A DNA stretch of 64,000 nucleotides from AM-1111 sp046302135 (GCA_046302135.1 JBKCIQ010000153.1:34812-98811); one strand, 5' to 3'. Numbered from the stretch's first letter, positions 54,757 through 63,816 are shown. Numbers and translations: made by a program. Notes: generated by a model not told the origin, from the letters alone.

Positions 54757-56238
54757 TTATTCGTTTAAGGTTTTTATTAGTTCTTCCGCCGCTATTTGAC
54801 CAGATATGAGTGCCGGAGGTACCCCAGGGCCAGGAACGGTCAGTTGGCCACAGTAGAGTAGATTTTTAAGTTTTTTGTTTCTGAGTCTGGGTTTCAATAT
54901 TGCCGTTTGTTTCAAAGTATTTGCCAAACCATATGCATTTCCTTTACATGAATTGTAGTCTTTTGTAAAATCATCTAAACAATAACTACGTTTAAAATCA
55001 ATAGCGTTTTCTACATTTTCGCCGCAGAATTCCTCTAACCTCTTAATCATTATTTCAAAATATTTTTTCCTTTGTTCCTGACTGTCTTTTAGTCCTGCAG
55101 CAAGTGGCATCAAAAAGAAGAGATTTTCATGACCTTCAGGCGCTACTGTTTTATCAGTTTTAGAAGGACAGCATACATAAAATAGTGGCTTTGTTGGCCA
55201 TTTTGGATCCTTGTAAATTTCGTCTGAGTGAAGTTGGAGGTCCTCATCAAAAAATAAATTGTGATGTCTGAGTTTATTTAATTTTTTGTTCAAACCTACA
55301 TAATATATGAGGCAAGATGGTGAAAAAACACGTTTGTCCCAATAATTTTCAGAATAGTTTCTAAATTCAGACGAAAGTAACTTTTCTGTATGTGCATAGT
55401 CTGATGATCCAATGATTCCGTCAAAAGTGAATTCTCCTTTTGTGGTTGTTACAGATTTTACTTTTTTACCTGATGTGTTGATGCTTGATATTTCTTCGCT
55501 TGTACGTATTTTAACACCGAGCTCAACAGCCACTTGTTTCATGGCTGAGGTAATTTTTGAAAAGCCACCTTGTGGATACCAAGTTCCTTGAACTAAAGCA
55601 GAATAGTTCATCATGCTGTATAATGCTGGAATATTTTCCGGCGATCCTCCCAAAAACAAAATTGGAAATTCCATAAGTCTAATCAGCTTTTCACTCTTGA
55701 AGAATTTTCTGATGTGTGTTTTGAAGGAGTTGAAAAGATCAAGTTTTGTAGCATTTCTAAGCGTAGTTAAGTTCGCGAACTCAAAAAGACTAGAGGAGGG
55801 CTTGTAAATAAAATGTTCGAATGACACGTTGTACTTAAGCTCAGCTTCAGCTAGAAATGTTTTAAGTTTATTCGCTCCATTTTCCTCTTCCCGGTCAAAT
55901 ATTTTATAAGTTTCTTCAATGGAGGATGGGATATCCATAATATCATCTTTACTGAAAATCATTGCGAAACCAGGGTCCAATAATGTGAGGTCGTAATAGT
56001 CAGAGGTTTTTTTCCCGAATAAGGAAAAGAACTTTTCGAAGACATCGGGCATCCAATACCAGCTTGGGCCCATATCAAAAAAATACCCCTGTTCAGAAAA
56101 AGTTCTTGCTCTACCACCGGTTTGCTCGTTTTTTTCAAATATCGTTACGTCATTTCCAGATTTGGCTAAAACACACGCAGCCGATAACCCGGAAAATCCT
56201 GAACCTATCACAGCTATTTTTTTTGTTGTTTGGTTCAT
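54757..56238 (-). CDS. crtI: phytoene desaturase
   Basis: A 493 aa FAD-dependent desaturase that turns phytoene into lycopene or a related polyene. N-terminal 'AVIGSGFSGLSAACVLAKSG' and 'IFEKNEQTGGRA' bind FAD; the C-terminal 'LLYCGQLTVPGPGVPPALISG' is the CrtI family signature. First gene of crtI-crtB-x-SOUL-idi, with its own promoter-like sequence at 56274-56303. No lycopene cyclase (crtY) or hydroxylase (crtZ) is in the window. Confidence 0.94.
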   Translation of the reverse strand: MNQTTKKIAVIGSGFSGLSAACVLAKSGNDVTIFEKNEQTGGRARTFSEQGYFFDMGPSWYWMPDVFEKFFSLFGKKTSDYYDLTLLDPGFAMIFSKDDIMDIPSSIEETYKIFDREEENGANKLKTFLAEAELKYNVSFEHFIYKPSSSLFEFANLTTLRNATKLDLFNSFKTHIRKFFKSEKLIRLMEFPILFLGGSPENIPALYSMMNYSALVQGTWYPQGGFSKITSAMKQVAVELGVKIRTSEEISSINTSGKKVKSVTTTKGEFTFDGIIGSSDYAHTEKLLSSEFRNYSENYWDKRVFSPSCLIYYVGLNKKLNKLRHHNLFFDEDLQLHSDEIYKDPKWPTKPLFYVCCPSKTDKTVAPEGHENLFFLMPLAAGLKDSQEQRKKYFEIMIKRLEEFCGENVENAIDFKRSYCLDDFTKDYNSCKGNAYGLANTLKQTAILKPRLRNKKLKNLLYCGQLTVPGPGVPPALISGQIAAEELIKTLNE

Positions 56239-56273
56239 TATGGTGTGTTTTTACTTATAATGTCTAATTTTTG

Positions 56274-56303
56274 TAAACGTAAATTAAACAATAATATTTT
56301 CAA
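56274..56303 (-). promoter_or_regulatory. probable crtI promoter with regulator-like site
   Basis: Read on the minus strand: TTG (56303-56301), 19-bp spacer, TACGTTTA (56281-56274), one base off the -7 consensus. The spacer next to the -7 box holds TTGTTTAATTT (56291-56281), the same 11-mer found at the promoter of the regulator gene. MerR-family activators bind in promoter spacers, so this is a candidate operator. Confidence 0.5.
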
Positions 56304-56335
56304 TGCATTATTACATGAGTGGTTTTTCATAATAA

Positions 56336-57232
56336 TCAGTGGCTATCTTTAAGGTTGAAATATTGTTTCGCTTCCGCAGGACTTGAAAGAAATTTTACGT
56401 TGCTCGGGAATTTGATGTTGTTTTTATATTCGTAATTTCCACAAAGAATTATTATCTGAGATGGCATGTTTTTAGACAATTCCTTAATGTATTTTTCAAC
56501 CTCATCAAATGGAAGTAGTTTAATGATAAAAAATATTAAATGAGTTGGTTTAGTTTCCTTTTCAGACTCTACTATGTTGATCAGAGGCATTCTTGTCCCT
56601 AGATATATGGTCTTATATCCTCCCTTAAGCAACAGGTAGTTGAAATAAAGCAGACCAATTTCATGATCCTCGTCTTCCGGTAGATAAAGTATGCATTTAA
56701 CTGTAGAGCTCTCAGGTTCTTGTATTGCATCTATGGCACTAAACAACTTTTGTTTTACGAGGCTTGAGAAAAAATGTTCTTGAGCGGGATTTATTTCCTC
56801 TGCCTGCCAGAGAACACCAATTTTATTGAGAGTAGGGAACAAAACTTTTTCAATGGTGTTTTGCATGCCCAGTTTAAGAATTCCTGTGTTAAAAGTTTTT
56901 TCAAAATGATATTTATCAAAACTCAAAGACGCAACAATCAACTCGTTAATAAGAACAGACTCCAGATTTATGCCATCTTCCTTGTTTTCAAGACATTTTT
57001 TCAATTCTTGGTTTATCTGAGGCTCTGTTAATCTACTGATCTCCGAAATTTTGTATCCCGTATCAATTAATGTGCTTACGTTCAGAATTTTTTTAAGATC
57101 CTGGTCGTCATAATAACGAATGTTGGTTTCTGTTCTTTTAGGTACTAAAAGTTTGTAACGTTTTTCCCATATTCTAATGGTGTGCGCCTTAATCCCAGAA
57201 ATCGTTTCAAGATATTTTATTGAGTAAAACAT
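56336..57232 (-). CDS. MerR-family regulator with CarH/LitR-type cobalamin domain
   Basis: A 298 aa regulator. The MerR winged helix (1-70) has 'SGIKAHTIRIWEKRYKLL'. A helical B12-binding-2 domain (about 90-170) carries Trp142-x9-Glu152-His153 in 'LWQAEEINPAQEH', the motif with which CarH holds the adenosyl group. A Rossmann cobalamin domain (about 178-290) has ExHxxG with His190, the likely lower axial ligand. The residue after Trp142 is Gln, where Thermus CarH has a His that ligates cobalt after light. The gene lies upstream of crtI and divergent from a TonB receptor/photolyase pair, so light-controlled repression is a good hypothesis. A light-independent regulator remains possible. Confidence 0.87.
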   Translation of the reverse strand: MFYSIKYLETISGIKAHTIRIWEKRYKLLVPKRTETNIRYYDDQDLKKILNVSTLIDTGYKISEISRLTEPQINQELKKCLENKEDGINLESVLINELIVASLSFDKYHFEKTFNTGILKLGMQNTIEKVLFPTLNKIGVLWQAEEINPAQEHFFSSLVKQKLFSAIDAIQEPESSTVKCILYLPEDEDHEIGLLYFNYLLLKGGYKTIYLGTRMPLINIVESEKETKPTHLIFFIIKLLPFDEVEKYIKELSKNMPSQIIILCGNYEYKNNIKFPSNVKFLSSPAEAKQYFNLKDSH

Positions 57233-57248
57233 AAATTGTTTAACTTAG
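57220..57248 (+). promoter_or_regulatory. possible promoter of the TonB receptor/photolyase pair
   Basis: TTG (57220-57222), 18-bp spacer, TAACTTAG (57241-57248), one base off TAnnTTTG at the third-last position. It overlaps the left arm TTGTTTAA (57236-57243) of an inverted repeat. Confidence 0.4.
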
Positions 57249-57267
57249 CGACATCAAAATTAAACAA
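57236..57267. promoter_or_regulatory. inverted repeat between regulator and TonB receptor genes
   Basis: Perfect arms TTGTTTAA (57236-57243) and TTAAACAA (57260-57267) are separated by 16 bp inside the 44-bp divergent spacer. Each arm overlaps the -7 box of one of the two divergent promoters. This is the expected layout for an operator of the adjacent MerR/CarH-like regulator, though AT-rich arms can arise by chance. Confidence 0.5.
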
Positions 57268-57285
57268 ATAAATCAAATGTCCAAA
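57255..57285 (-). promoter_or_regulatory. Bacteroidota-type promoter of the CarH-like regulator
   Basis: Minus strand: TTTG (57285-57282), 19-bp spacer, TAATTTTG (57262-57255), an exact consensus match. The -33 box lies inside the start of the divergent TonB receptor gene. The expected start of transcription is just before the ATG, giving a very short leader. Confidence 0.75.
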
Positions 57286-59745
57286 TTTATTGCGATAAAC
57301 TTCAACAAAAAGTTTTCAAAACAGCTGAATGCAACAAACAGCAAAATTTTCCTGTTATTTTTTATTTTATCAATGATATCGCATAAAATTTATTCTCAGG
57401 ATTGTACAATTAAGGGAAAGATTATCGACGTAGATAACAGAGAGCCGCAGGCTTTTGCAAACATTGTTATTCAGGGTACAAACACAGGAGCTACGACAGA
57501 CATTGAAGGTAACTACATCATATCAAATTTAAAACCCGGAATATATACTATAATTGTTAATATGGTTGGTTACGAAAATCAAACCATTCCTGAGGTCAGT
57601 GTAAATAATATTAAACCTACCGTATTAAATATTGAACTTAAGTCGAGCTCAGTAAACTTAAGTGAAGTCGAAGTAAACTTTAATCGTTTTGAGAAATCTG
57701 ATGATTCCCCACTTTCTAAGTTTACGATTCGTTCTACAGAAATAATGAGGAATCCGGGAGGTAACCGTGATATCTCTAAGGTAATTCAATCATTACCCGG
57801 TGTAGCCTCAACTGCCTCATTCAGAAATGACATTATCATAAGGGGTGGTGCACCAAACGAAAATAGGTTTTTTCTGGATGGTATTGAAGTTCCAAACATC
57901 AATCACTTTGCAACACAGGGTTCCAGTGGAGGTCCTGTGGGTTTGATTAATGTAAATTTTATCAATCAGGTTGAATTTTATTCAGGTGCTTTTCCTGCTG
58001 CCAGAGGAAATTCATTGAGTTCTGTTTTAGAGTTTAAGCAAAAGAATGGTAACCCAGATCGTTTTGCTACCACCTTTATGCTGGGCTCCAGTGATGTTGG
58101 ATTAACCTTTGACGGGCCTATTGGTAAAAAGGCTGATTTTATTTTTTCATTGAGAAGATCATACCTTCAGTTTATATTTTCCGCACTTAAGTTACCTTTT
58201 CTTCCCACCTATAACGATGCACAATATAAGGTAAACGTTTACCTTAACGAAAAAAACACACTTACTTTTATTGGTCTTGGTGCGGTAGATCAATTCAGTT
58301 TGAATACCTCAGTTAATGATGGTATCACCGATTCAAGTATTCTAGAAAGGAATAAATATATTCTTGGTTATTTACCTGTTAATGAACAATGGAACTATAC
58401 GTTTGGAGTAAAGTACACGCATTATGCAAAAAATGGATTTCAAAACATCATTTTTAGCAGGAACATGCTGAACAATACAACATTTAAATATTTTAATAAT
58501 GATGAATCTTCACCTGAAAATAAGATACTTGATTATAAGTCCCGTGAACAGGAGAATAAATTCCGATTTGAAAACAATTGGAGAAAGTCAGGTTGGAAGA
58601 TTGGTTACGGAGTAAACTACGAATATGCGATATATACCAATGAGACCTACAACCGTTTATTCGTTCCTGGTGGTATAATAAAAGTAGATTTTAATTCGAG
58701 ATTGGACATGAATAAATACGGTGGATATTTTCAAGTGAGCAGACAGTTGGCCAACAACAGACTTACCTTATCACTCGGAACAAGAATGGATGGTAATGAT
58801 TTTTCCGCTGAAATGAATAATCCTTTGCAACAATTCTCTCCAAGGTTATCGGCTTCTTATAAATTGACAGAAAAATGGTTTCTTAATTTTAATACCGGCA
58901 GATATTTTCAATTACCGGCTTACACAGTGTTGGGATATCGCGATTCATTGAATCAACTAGCTAACAAGAATAATGGAGTAAAATATATACAATCTGATCA
59001 TGCTGTCTTTGGAGTGGAGCATTTACCTGAGCAGAATACCAAAATTTCTGTTGAATCATTTTATAAGCAGTATTCGAATTACCCTATGCTCATTAAGGAG
59101 GGTATCTCGCTTGCTAATCTGGGATCTGATTTTGGTGTAATCGGAAATGCGCCGGTTAATTCAACTTCAAAAGGCAGGAGTTACGGATTGGAGGTTTTGA
59201 TTCAGCGAACAATTAAAAAAGGTTTTTATGGAATTTTGGCCTATACATTTGTAAGAAGTGAATTTGCTAACGCGGTGGGTGACTATGCTCCATCATCATG
59301 GGATAACAATAATATATTGACAATTACAGCAGGTAAGCAGTTTAAACGTAACTGGGAAGTTGGTTTTAAGTTCAGATATTTTGGCGGCGCACCTTATACA
59401 CCATATGATTTGAATTCAAGCTCACTGAGGAACGTTTGGGATATAACAGGTCAGGGCGTTTTTGATTACAGCAGAATCAACTCTAATCGCTTACCGGCCT
59501 CACATCAATTAGACATTAGAATCGATAAGAAAATTTATATCAAAAAAACTGCGCTCAACATTTATTTGGATATTCAAAATTTATACAATCGAAAAATTAT
59601 ACTTCCGTCCTCCGTTACTGTGGTGCGTGATCAAAGCGGAAATCCGATTGTTAATCCTGCAGATCCAAATAGATACATTTTGAAAGAAATTAAAAATGAG
59701 TCCGGTACAGTTTTGCCAGCGATAGGAATTATGTTTGAATTTTAA
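57277..59745 (+). CDS. TonB-dependent outer-membrane receptor
   Basis: An 822 aa receptor. After an N-terminal signal region (to about residue 41, 'KIYSQ'), a carboxypeptidase-regulatory-like domain (about 43-125) precedes the plug ('ISKVIQSLPGVASTASFRNDI', 'IRGGAPNENRFFLDGIEVPN', showing the plug's RGG and LDGIE parts) and a 22-strand-type barrel that ends in Phe. No SusD partner follows, so it is not a SusC pair. The ligand is unknown; iron chelates, cobalamin or other large molecules are possible. Its stop is 1 bp from the photolyase start. Confidence 0.9.
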   Translation: MSKFIAINFNKKFSKQLNATNSKIFLLFFILSMISHKIYSQDCTIKGKIIDVDNREPQAFANIVIQGTNTGATTDIEGNYIISNLKPGIYTIIVNMVGYENQTIPEVSVNNIKPTVLNIELKSSSVNLSEVEVNFNRFEKSDDSPLSKFTIRSTEIMRNPGGNRDISKVIQSLPGVASTASFRNDIIIRGGAPNENRFFLDGIEVPNINHFATQGSSGGPVGLINVNFINQVEFYSGAFPAARGNSLSSVLEFKQKNGNPDRFATTFMLGSSDVGLTFDGPIGKKADFIFSLRRSYLQFIFSALKLPFLPTYNDAQYKVNVYLNEKNTLTFIGLGAVDQFSLNTSVNDGITDSSILERNKYILGYLPVNEQWNYTFGVKYTHYAKNGFQNIIFSRNMLNNTTFKYFNNDESSPENKILDYKSREQENKFRFENNWRKSGWKIGYGVNYEYAIYTNETYNRLFVPGGIIKVDFNSRLDMNKYGGYFQVSRQLANNRLTLSLGTRMDGNDFSAEMNNPLQQFSPRLSASYKLTEKWFLNFNTGRYFQLPAYTVLGYRDSLNQLANKNNGVKYIQSDHAVFGVEHLPEQNTKISVESFYKQYSNYPMLIKEGISLANLGSDFGVIGNAPVNSTSKGRSYGLEVLIQRTIKKGFYGILAYTFVRSEFANAVGDYAPSSWDNNNILTITAGKQFKRNWEVGFKFRYFGGAPYTPYDLNSSSLRNVWDITGQGVFDYSRINSNRLPASHQLDIRIDKKIYIKKTALNIYLDIQNLYNRKIILPSSVTVVRDQSGNPIVNPADPNRYILKEIKNESGTVLPAIGIMFEF

Positions 59746-59746
59746 T

Positions 59747-61054
59747 ATGAAAAAAAAAATTGCAATATTTTGGTTCAGAAGGGATCTAAGAATTGAGGAC
59801 AATGCAGGGCTTTATTACGCATTGAAGTCTGGGCTTGATGTAATTCCAATTTTCATTTTTGATAAAAACATTCTTGACTCCCTTGAGAATAAGGAAGACC
59901 GAAGGGTTGATTTCATACATCAGTGTCTTGAAAATCTTCAGAAGGAATTTTTAAAATATCAATCAACTTTATTGGTTTTTCATAGCTCACCAAGTCTTGC
60001 CTTTGAAGAGTTAACTAAAAAATTTGAGGTAGAAGAAGTCTATACAAATCATGATTATGAGCCTTATGCAATGCAACGGGATCAGAAAATCTCTGATTTT
60101 CTCAAATCAAAAGGCATAATTTTTAAAACCTTTAAAGACCAGGTAATTTTTGAACGCTCTGAAGTAGTGAAGGCAGATGGTAAACCTTATACCGTGTTCA
60201 CGCCCTTTTCAAAAGTATGGAAACAGAAATTATCAGATGATCATTTAAAATCCTTTACTTCAGAGAAACTCCTTGGTAATTTACACAAACATAAATACAT
60301 TTCAGTTCCATCACTCAGTGAAATCGGATTCTTAAAGACAGATTTAAACGCTCCATCAATCAATGCAAATGAAGAAATCATCCGTCATTATGAGGATAAA
60401 AGAAACTTTCCTTTTTTAGAGGGTACCACAAGATTGGGGATTCATTTAAGATTCGGAACCATCAGCGTTCGTAAACTTGCAAGAAAAGCGAGGTCTTTGA
60501 ACGAACAATTTTTAAATGAATTGATATGGCGAGAATTTTTCATGGCTATTTTATTTCATTTTCCTCACGTTGTAACCCAAAGTTTTAAGAAAGAATATGA
60601 TAATATAGATTGGAGAAGAGATGAATCAGATTTTAAAAAATGGTGTCGGGGTGAGACGGGCTATCCTATTGTTGATGCGGGAATGAGGCAATTGAACGAA
60701 ACGGGTTGGATGCATAATAGAGTAAGAATGATCGTTGCGAGTTTTCTAACCAAACATTTGCTAATTGATTGGAGGATGGGAGAGGCCTATTTCGCAGAAA
60801 AGTTAATCGATTACGAATTGTCTGCTAATAATGGTAACTGGCAGTGGGCCGCAAGCACAGGTTGTGATGCGGCTCCATATTTCAGGATCTTTAATCCAAG
60901 TGAACAAGTAAAAAAGTTTGACCCTGATTTAAAATATATCAGAACTTGGGTAAAGGACTTGGAAGAAATTTCTTATCCTCAACCCATAGTGGATCATAAA
61001 TTTGCAAGGGAAAGGGCACTTAAAACCTATAAGCTTGGATTGCAGAGAATTTGA
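59747..61054 (+). CDS. phrB: deoxyribodipyrimidine photolyase / cryptochrome family protein
   Basis: A 435 aa flavoprotein that repairs UV-made pyrimidine dimers with blue light. The N-terminal antenna domain begins 'IAIFWFRRDLRIEDN'. The FAD domain has 'GETGYPIVDAGMRQL', 'GWMHNRVRMIVASFLTKHL' and 'NNGNWQWAASTGCDAAPYFRIFNP', all typical of class I photolyases. The ATG at 59747 lies one base after the receptor stop; an in-frame Met at 59735 would overlap that gene. Coupling to the receptor and divergence from a CarH-like regulator suggest light induction. Confidence 0.93.
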   Translation: MKKKIAIFWFRRDLRIEDNAGLYYALKSGLDVIPIFIFDKNILDSLENKEDRRVDFIHQCLENLQKEFLKYQSTLLVFHSSPSLAFEELTKKFEVEEVYTNHDYEPYAMQRDQKISDFLKSKGIIFKTFKDQVIFERSEVVKADGKPYTVFTPFSKVWKQKLSDDHLKSFTSEKLLGNLHKHKYISVPSLSEIGFLKTDLNAPSINANEEIIRHYEDKRNFPFLEGTTRLGIHLRFGTISVRKLARKARSLNEQFLNELIWREFFMAILFHFPHVVTQSFKKEYDNIDWRRDESDFKKWCRGETGYPIVDAGMRQLNETGWMHNRVRMIVASFLTKHLLIDWRMGEAYFAEKLIDYELSANNGNWQWAASTGCDAAPYFRIFNPSEQVKKFDPDLKYIRTWVKDLEEISYPQPIVDHKFARERALKTYKLGLQRI

Positions 61055-61164
61055 TTTTAATTAATAAAACGTATTTGTAAATTTTCTTAATCATTGGAAT
61101 AAAATTTTACCCCTCAGTAATTAAATTAAAAAAGTAGTAATGATTGTGTTTGAAGCTTTCTTTG

Positions 61165-62709
61165 TTAAAAAGATGGAGCGCTTATAGTTCGGTATTTGTG
61201 TTTTAAATTACCCTTGTAATATTTGTAATTTGAATCCATTTCAATGGTAAATACCAATTCTTTGCTTGCAGATTGTCCGGGTTTTAGTTCAAAAATCCAC
61301 GATACCTCACCTGTTTCCTTATTGAGATTACCCTCTGAATATTTTTCTATTTCTACCTCAGCTGATTTGGTTTGCGAAATAGGGAATTGATCTGCCAATT
61401 CAAATTTAATAGGGAAAGAATTGTTGTTTTTCAACTCATATTTGTAGGCATTTGTTACTTCCTTTTTTTTGCCGATAGTTGAAACTTTAAAATATTTTTG
61501 GTCTGCCATTTCACTTCTCTTTAAAAATATACTGTTGTCTTTTCCAACGGGAAAAAGCAGTGTGTCTTTTGCTTCACTGAATTTTAAAATTGATTTACCA
61601 ATTGAATTACCTCCAAATGAAATATTGGCAATCCCGTCAACAAATCCAAGGGTATCCCAGTTTGTCACCTGCGCTACTAGGTAAACCTCCGGATCAAGAC
61701 TGGGAAACCCATAATAGTAAAAAATAGCAGGTAGACTGACGGTCTTTATGGGAAATGTAAAAACAGTGTTGTTTGATTTTAAAGAGTATTTTTCTCTCAG
61801 CTTTTTTAATTTCAAAAGCGAAGGAATACTGATTTCTTTGTATTCAACACCTTCAAGTTTGTCGATTTGTTGTTGCTCTGCGTTATGGCTGTTTTTGGCA
61901 TCGTTGTTATTCTGTATATTACTGTTGTTGTAATTACCTCCATCAAGTGCCCATGGTGTTTTTGGTTTAGGCAAATCTGAAGGAGACTCTAACGGGAATG
62001 AAGAGGATAGATTTAATTCGATATTGTCCCAGTCCTCTCCGGTTTGACTCATGGCTTTGGCTAGATATTTTACTTCAATTGTTTTGTTTGAAGAGCTTTC
62101 AATTGAAATTTCATACGCAGGACTCCATCCAATTCCGCCACAAACGTATTGAATCTTCATAGGCTCACTTAAATTTCCGTCAATTGAAACAATTAATTTT
62201 AGAATTCCAGCATTTTCATTTTTAAGTTCAATGCCTTCTAATTTTTTTGCATCTTCAATTTTTTTCTCAATTTCTCGAAGTTCTTTTTTTATTTGGATTA
62301 TTTTTTCAGAGTAGAAGGCAGTCATTGTTTTAAGGTCTTCAACTTTTGTAACAAAACCAGCCTCATTAAATTTTGCTTCGATAAGGCTCATTTGTTTGTT
62401 TAATGCATCTTTTTTATCAATAAGTTGATTGAATTCTTCCTTCGTAAGTTTTCTAATAACAGATTTATTCAGTATGGTAATTTCTTTATTGCCTACTTTA
62501 AGTGAACTTAAAATGAGTTTAGAGGAAAGGTTTTTGAAAATTAATTCATTCATCCCCGGTTTTAGTTCAGTTGTTGCAGTTCTAACCACCAATGCACCCG
62601 AATGATAAATGGTAACGCGATCCACTTTTGTCTGCATATCTATCTCAATAGAGAATATATTATTTAAAACGCAAATAACGGTGAAGAAGCAGATTGAAAT
62701 TCTTTTCAT
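61165..62709 (-). CDS. MuiA-like DUF4139 domain protein
   Basis: A 514 aa exported protein with a signal peptide (about 1-20), an N-terminal DUF4140-like domain ('TIYHSGALVVRTATTELKPG'), a coiled coil (about 95-150) and the DUF4139 beta domain ('YVCGGIGWSPAYEI', 'SQTGEDWDNIELNLSS', 'YEYGFPSLDPEVYLVA'-like 'FYYYGFPSLDPEVYLVAQV'). It ends 'WIFELKPGQSASKELVFTIE'. Relatives are called mucoidy inhibitor MuiA; the biochemical function is unknown. Convergent with the photolyase gene. Confidence 0.85.
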   Translation of the reverse strand: MKRISICFFTVICVLNNIFSIEIDMQTKVDRVTIYHSGALVVRTATTELKPGMNELIFKNLSSKLILSSLKVGNKEITILNKSVIRKLTKEEFNQLIDKKDALNKQMSLIEAKFNEAGFVTKVEDLKTMTAFYSEKIIQIKKELREIEKKIEDAKKLEGIELKNENAGILKLIVSIDGNLSEPMKIQYVCGGIGWSPAYEISIESSSNKTIEVKYLAKAMSQTGEDWDNIELNLSSSFPLESPSDLPKPKTPWALDGGNYNNSNIQNNNDAKNSHNAEQQQIDKLEGVEYKEISIPSLLKLKKLREKYSLKSNNTVFTFPIKTVSLPAIFYYYGFPSLDPEVYLVAQVTNWDTLGFVDGIANISFGGNSIGKSILKFSEAKDTLLFPVGKDNSIFLKRSEMADQKYFKVSTIGKKKEVTNAYKYELKNNNSFPIKFELADQFPISQTKSAEVEIEKYSEGNLNKETGEVSWIFELKPGQSASKELVFTIEMDSNYKYYKGNLKHKYRTISAPSF

Positions 62710-62774
62710 GGAATTTTTTAATTAATATCAAATTTGAAAATTATCACTTGATCTAAGTTAACAAATTTGTTTTA

Positions 62775-63734
62775 TTAATTTTCAGACCTTTCTTTTTCGA
62801 TTTGAAGAATGTTATTTTGAATATCTTTCATAATGTTATTTGCCCACCAGCTCGCATAAAAATTAAATGTAGTTGTTAATTTAAAATTGCTCCAAAGATG
62901 GAGTCTACAAGTTTTATCATTCAGACGTTCCAGTTCATAGGTTCCGTTCAAAACATCAAAATATTTACCACCTACAACCAAATGTTCATCCATGGTGGTC
63001 AATGGAATTTCATGTGGTAATGCCTTAATTGTAAAAGACATTTTTTTATTATCAATATATTCTGTTACTGTTTCATGAAAAACGAGTCCGTTAGTGAATA
63101 TTGCTTTCCTGTATGCGCCTACACCTTCGAAGTTTAACTCTGCTTTCACAGGTCTTGGAAAGTTGAGTAAGTTCGTTAGCCATCCTTTGTCTTGTTCTTT
63201 TTTGATTTCACGCACTCGTGTTACGTTATCCCATATTTTTTCCGCAGGAGCATTAATATCTATGTAAGTATACGCTTTGTAAGGTGAAGAATCTGCTCCA
63301 ATATAGTTTTCAATTGGAGAGATGATAAATGGGAGTAAAGTAATTACTGATACATAAATTTTGTTGTCTTTTTTTCTTAGTTTAAAAAATCCTCCAACAA
63401 GTCCACCAATAGAAGCTGCAATTAAAAAAATGGGTAAAATCATAACAAGACATGGCCAGCCTTCAATTGCAAAAAACAGCGTGATAAGGAAAAATGCAAA
63501 AATCGGAATCCACGGAACAAAAATTCTGTAACTGATTTTCTTCACTTTCTCTTCATTTGAAAAATAAACGGTCAAAGCTCCTACTATTGAAGGAAGTAAA
63601 AAAAGAAAGGTTTTAGACATCATATTAAATACTCCACTCCATGTAGATTCTCCAAATACTGTTCTCAATAAGAGTGCATATATTGTTGGTATGGCAAGAA
63701 TTTTTAATATTGCAAATAATTTTTGTTTGTTCAT
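62775..63734 (-). CDS. membrane protein with SRPBCC (START-like) domain
   Basis: A 319 aa protein. Four to five membrane helices fill about residues 5-125. A polyketide-cyclase/START-like SRPBCC domain follows from 'AYTYIDINAPAEKIWDNVTRV' (about 160) to the end, with 'WLTNLLNFPRPVKAELNFEGVGAYRKAIF'-type strands. Such domains bind hydrophobic ligands. The ATG at 63734 is used in place of the TTG at 63749. No function can be assigned. Confidence 0.78.
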   Translation of the reverse strand: MNKQKLFAILKILAIPTIYALLLRTVFGESTWSGVFNMMSKTFLFLLPSIVGALTVYFSNEEKVKKISYRIFVPWIPIFAFFLITLFFAIEGWPCLVMILPIFLIAASIGGLVGGFFKLRKKDNKIYVSVITLLPFIISPIENYIGADSSPYKAYTYIDINAPAEKIWDNVTRVREIKKEQDKGWLTNLLNFPRPVKAELNFEGVGAYRKAIFTNGLVFHETVTEYIDNKKMSFTIKALPHEIPLTTMDEHLVVGGKYFDVLNGTYELERLNDKTCRLHLWSNFKLTTTFNFYASWWANNIMKDIQNNILQIEKERSEN

Positions 63735-63816
63735 TTTAGATATGTTCAATTATAAAACAAATTAAATCAATTTACTAAATATTAGTTATAGATTTCCTCT
63801 AAAAGAAATCTGAAAA

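Noticed and set aside
57233..57276. Cobalamin riboswitch ahead of the TonB receptor
   Set aside because: The spacer is only 44 bp, far too short for a B12 riboswitch, and has no B12-box-like sequence.
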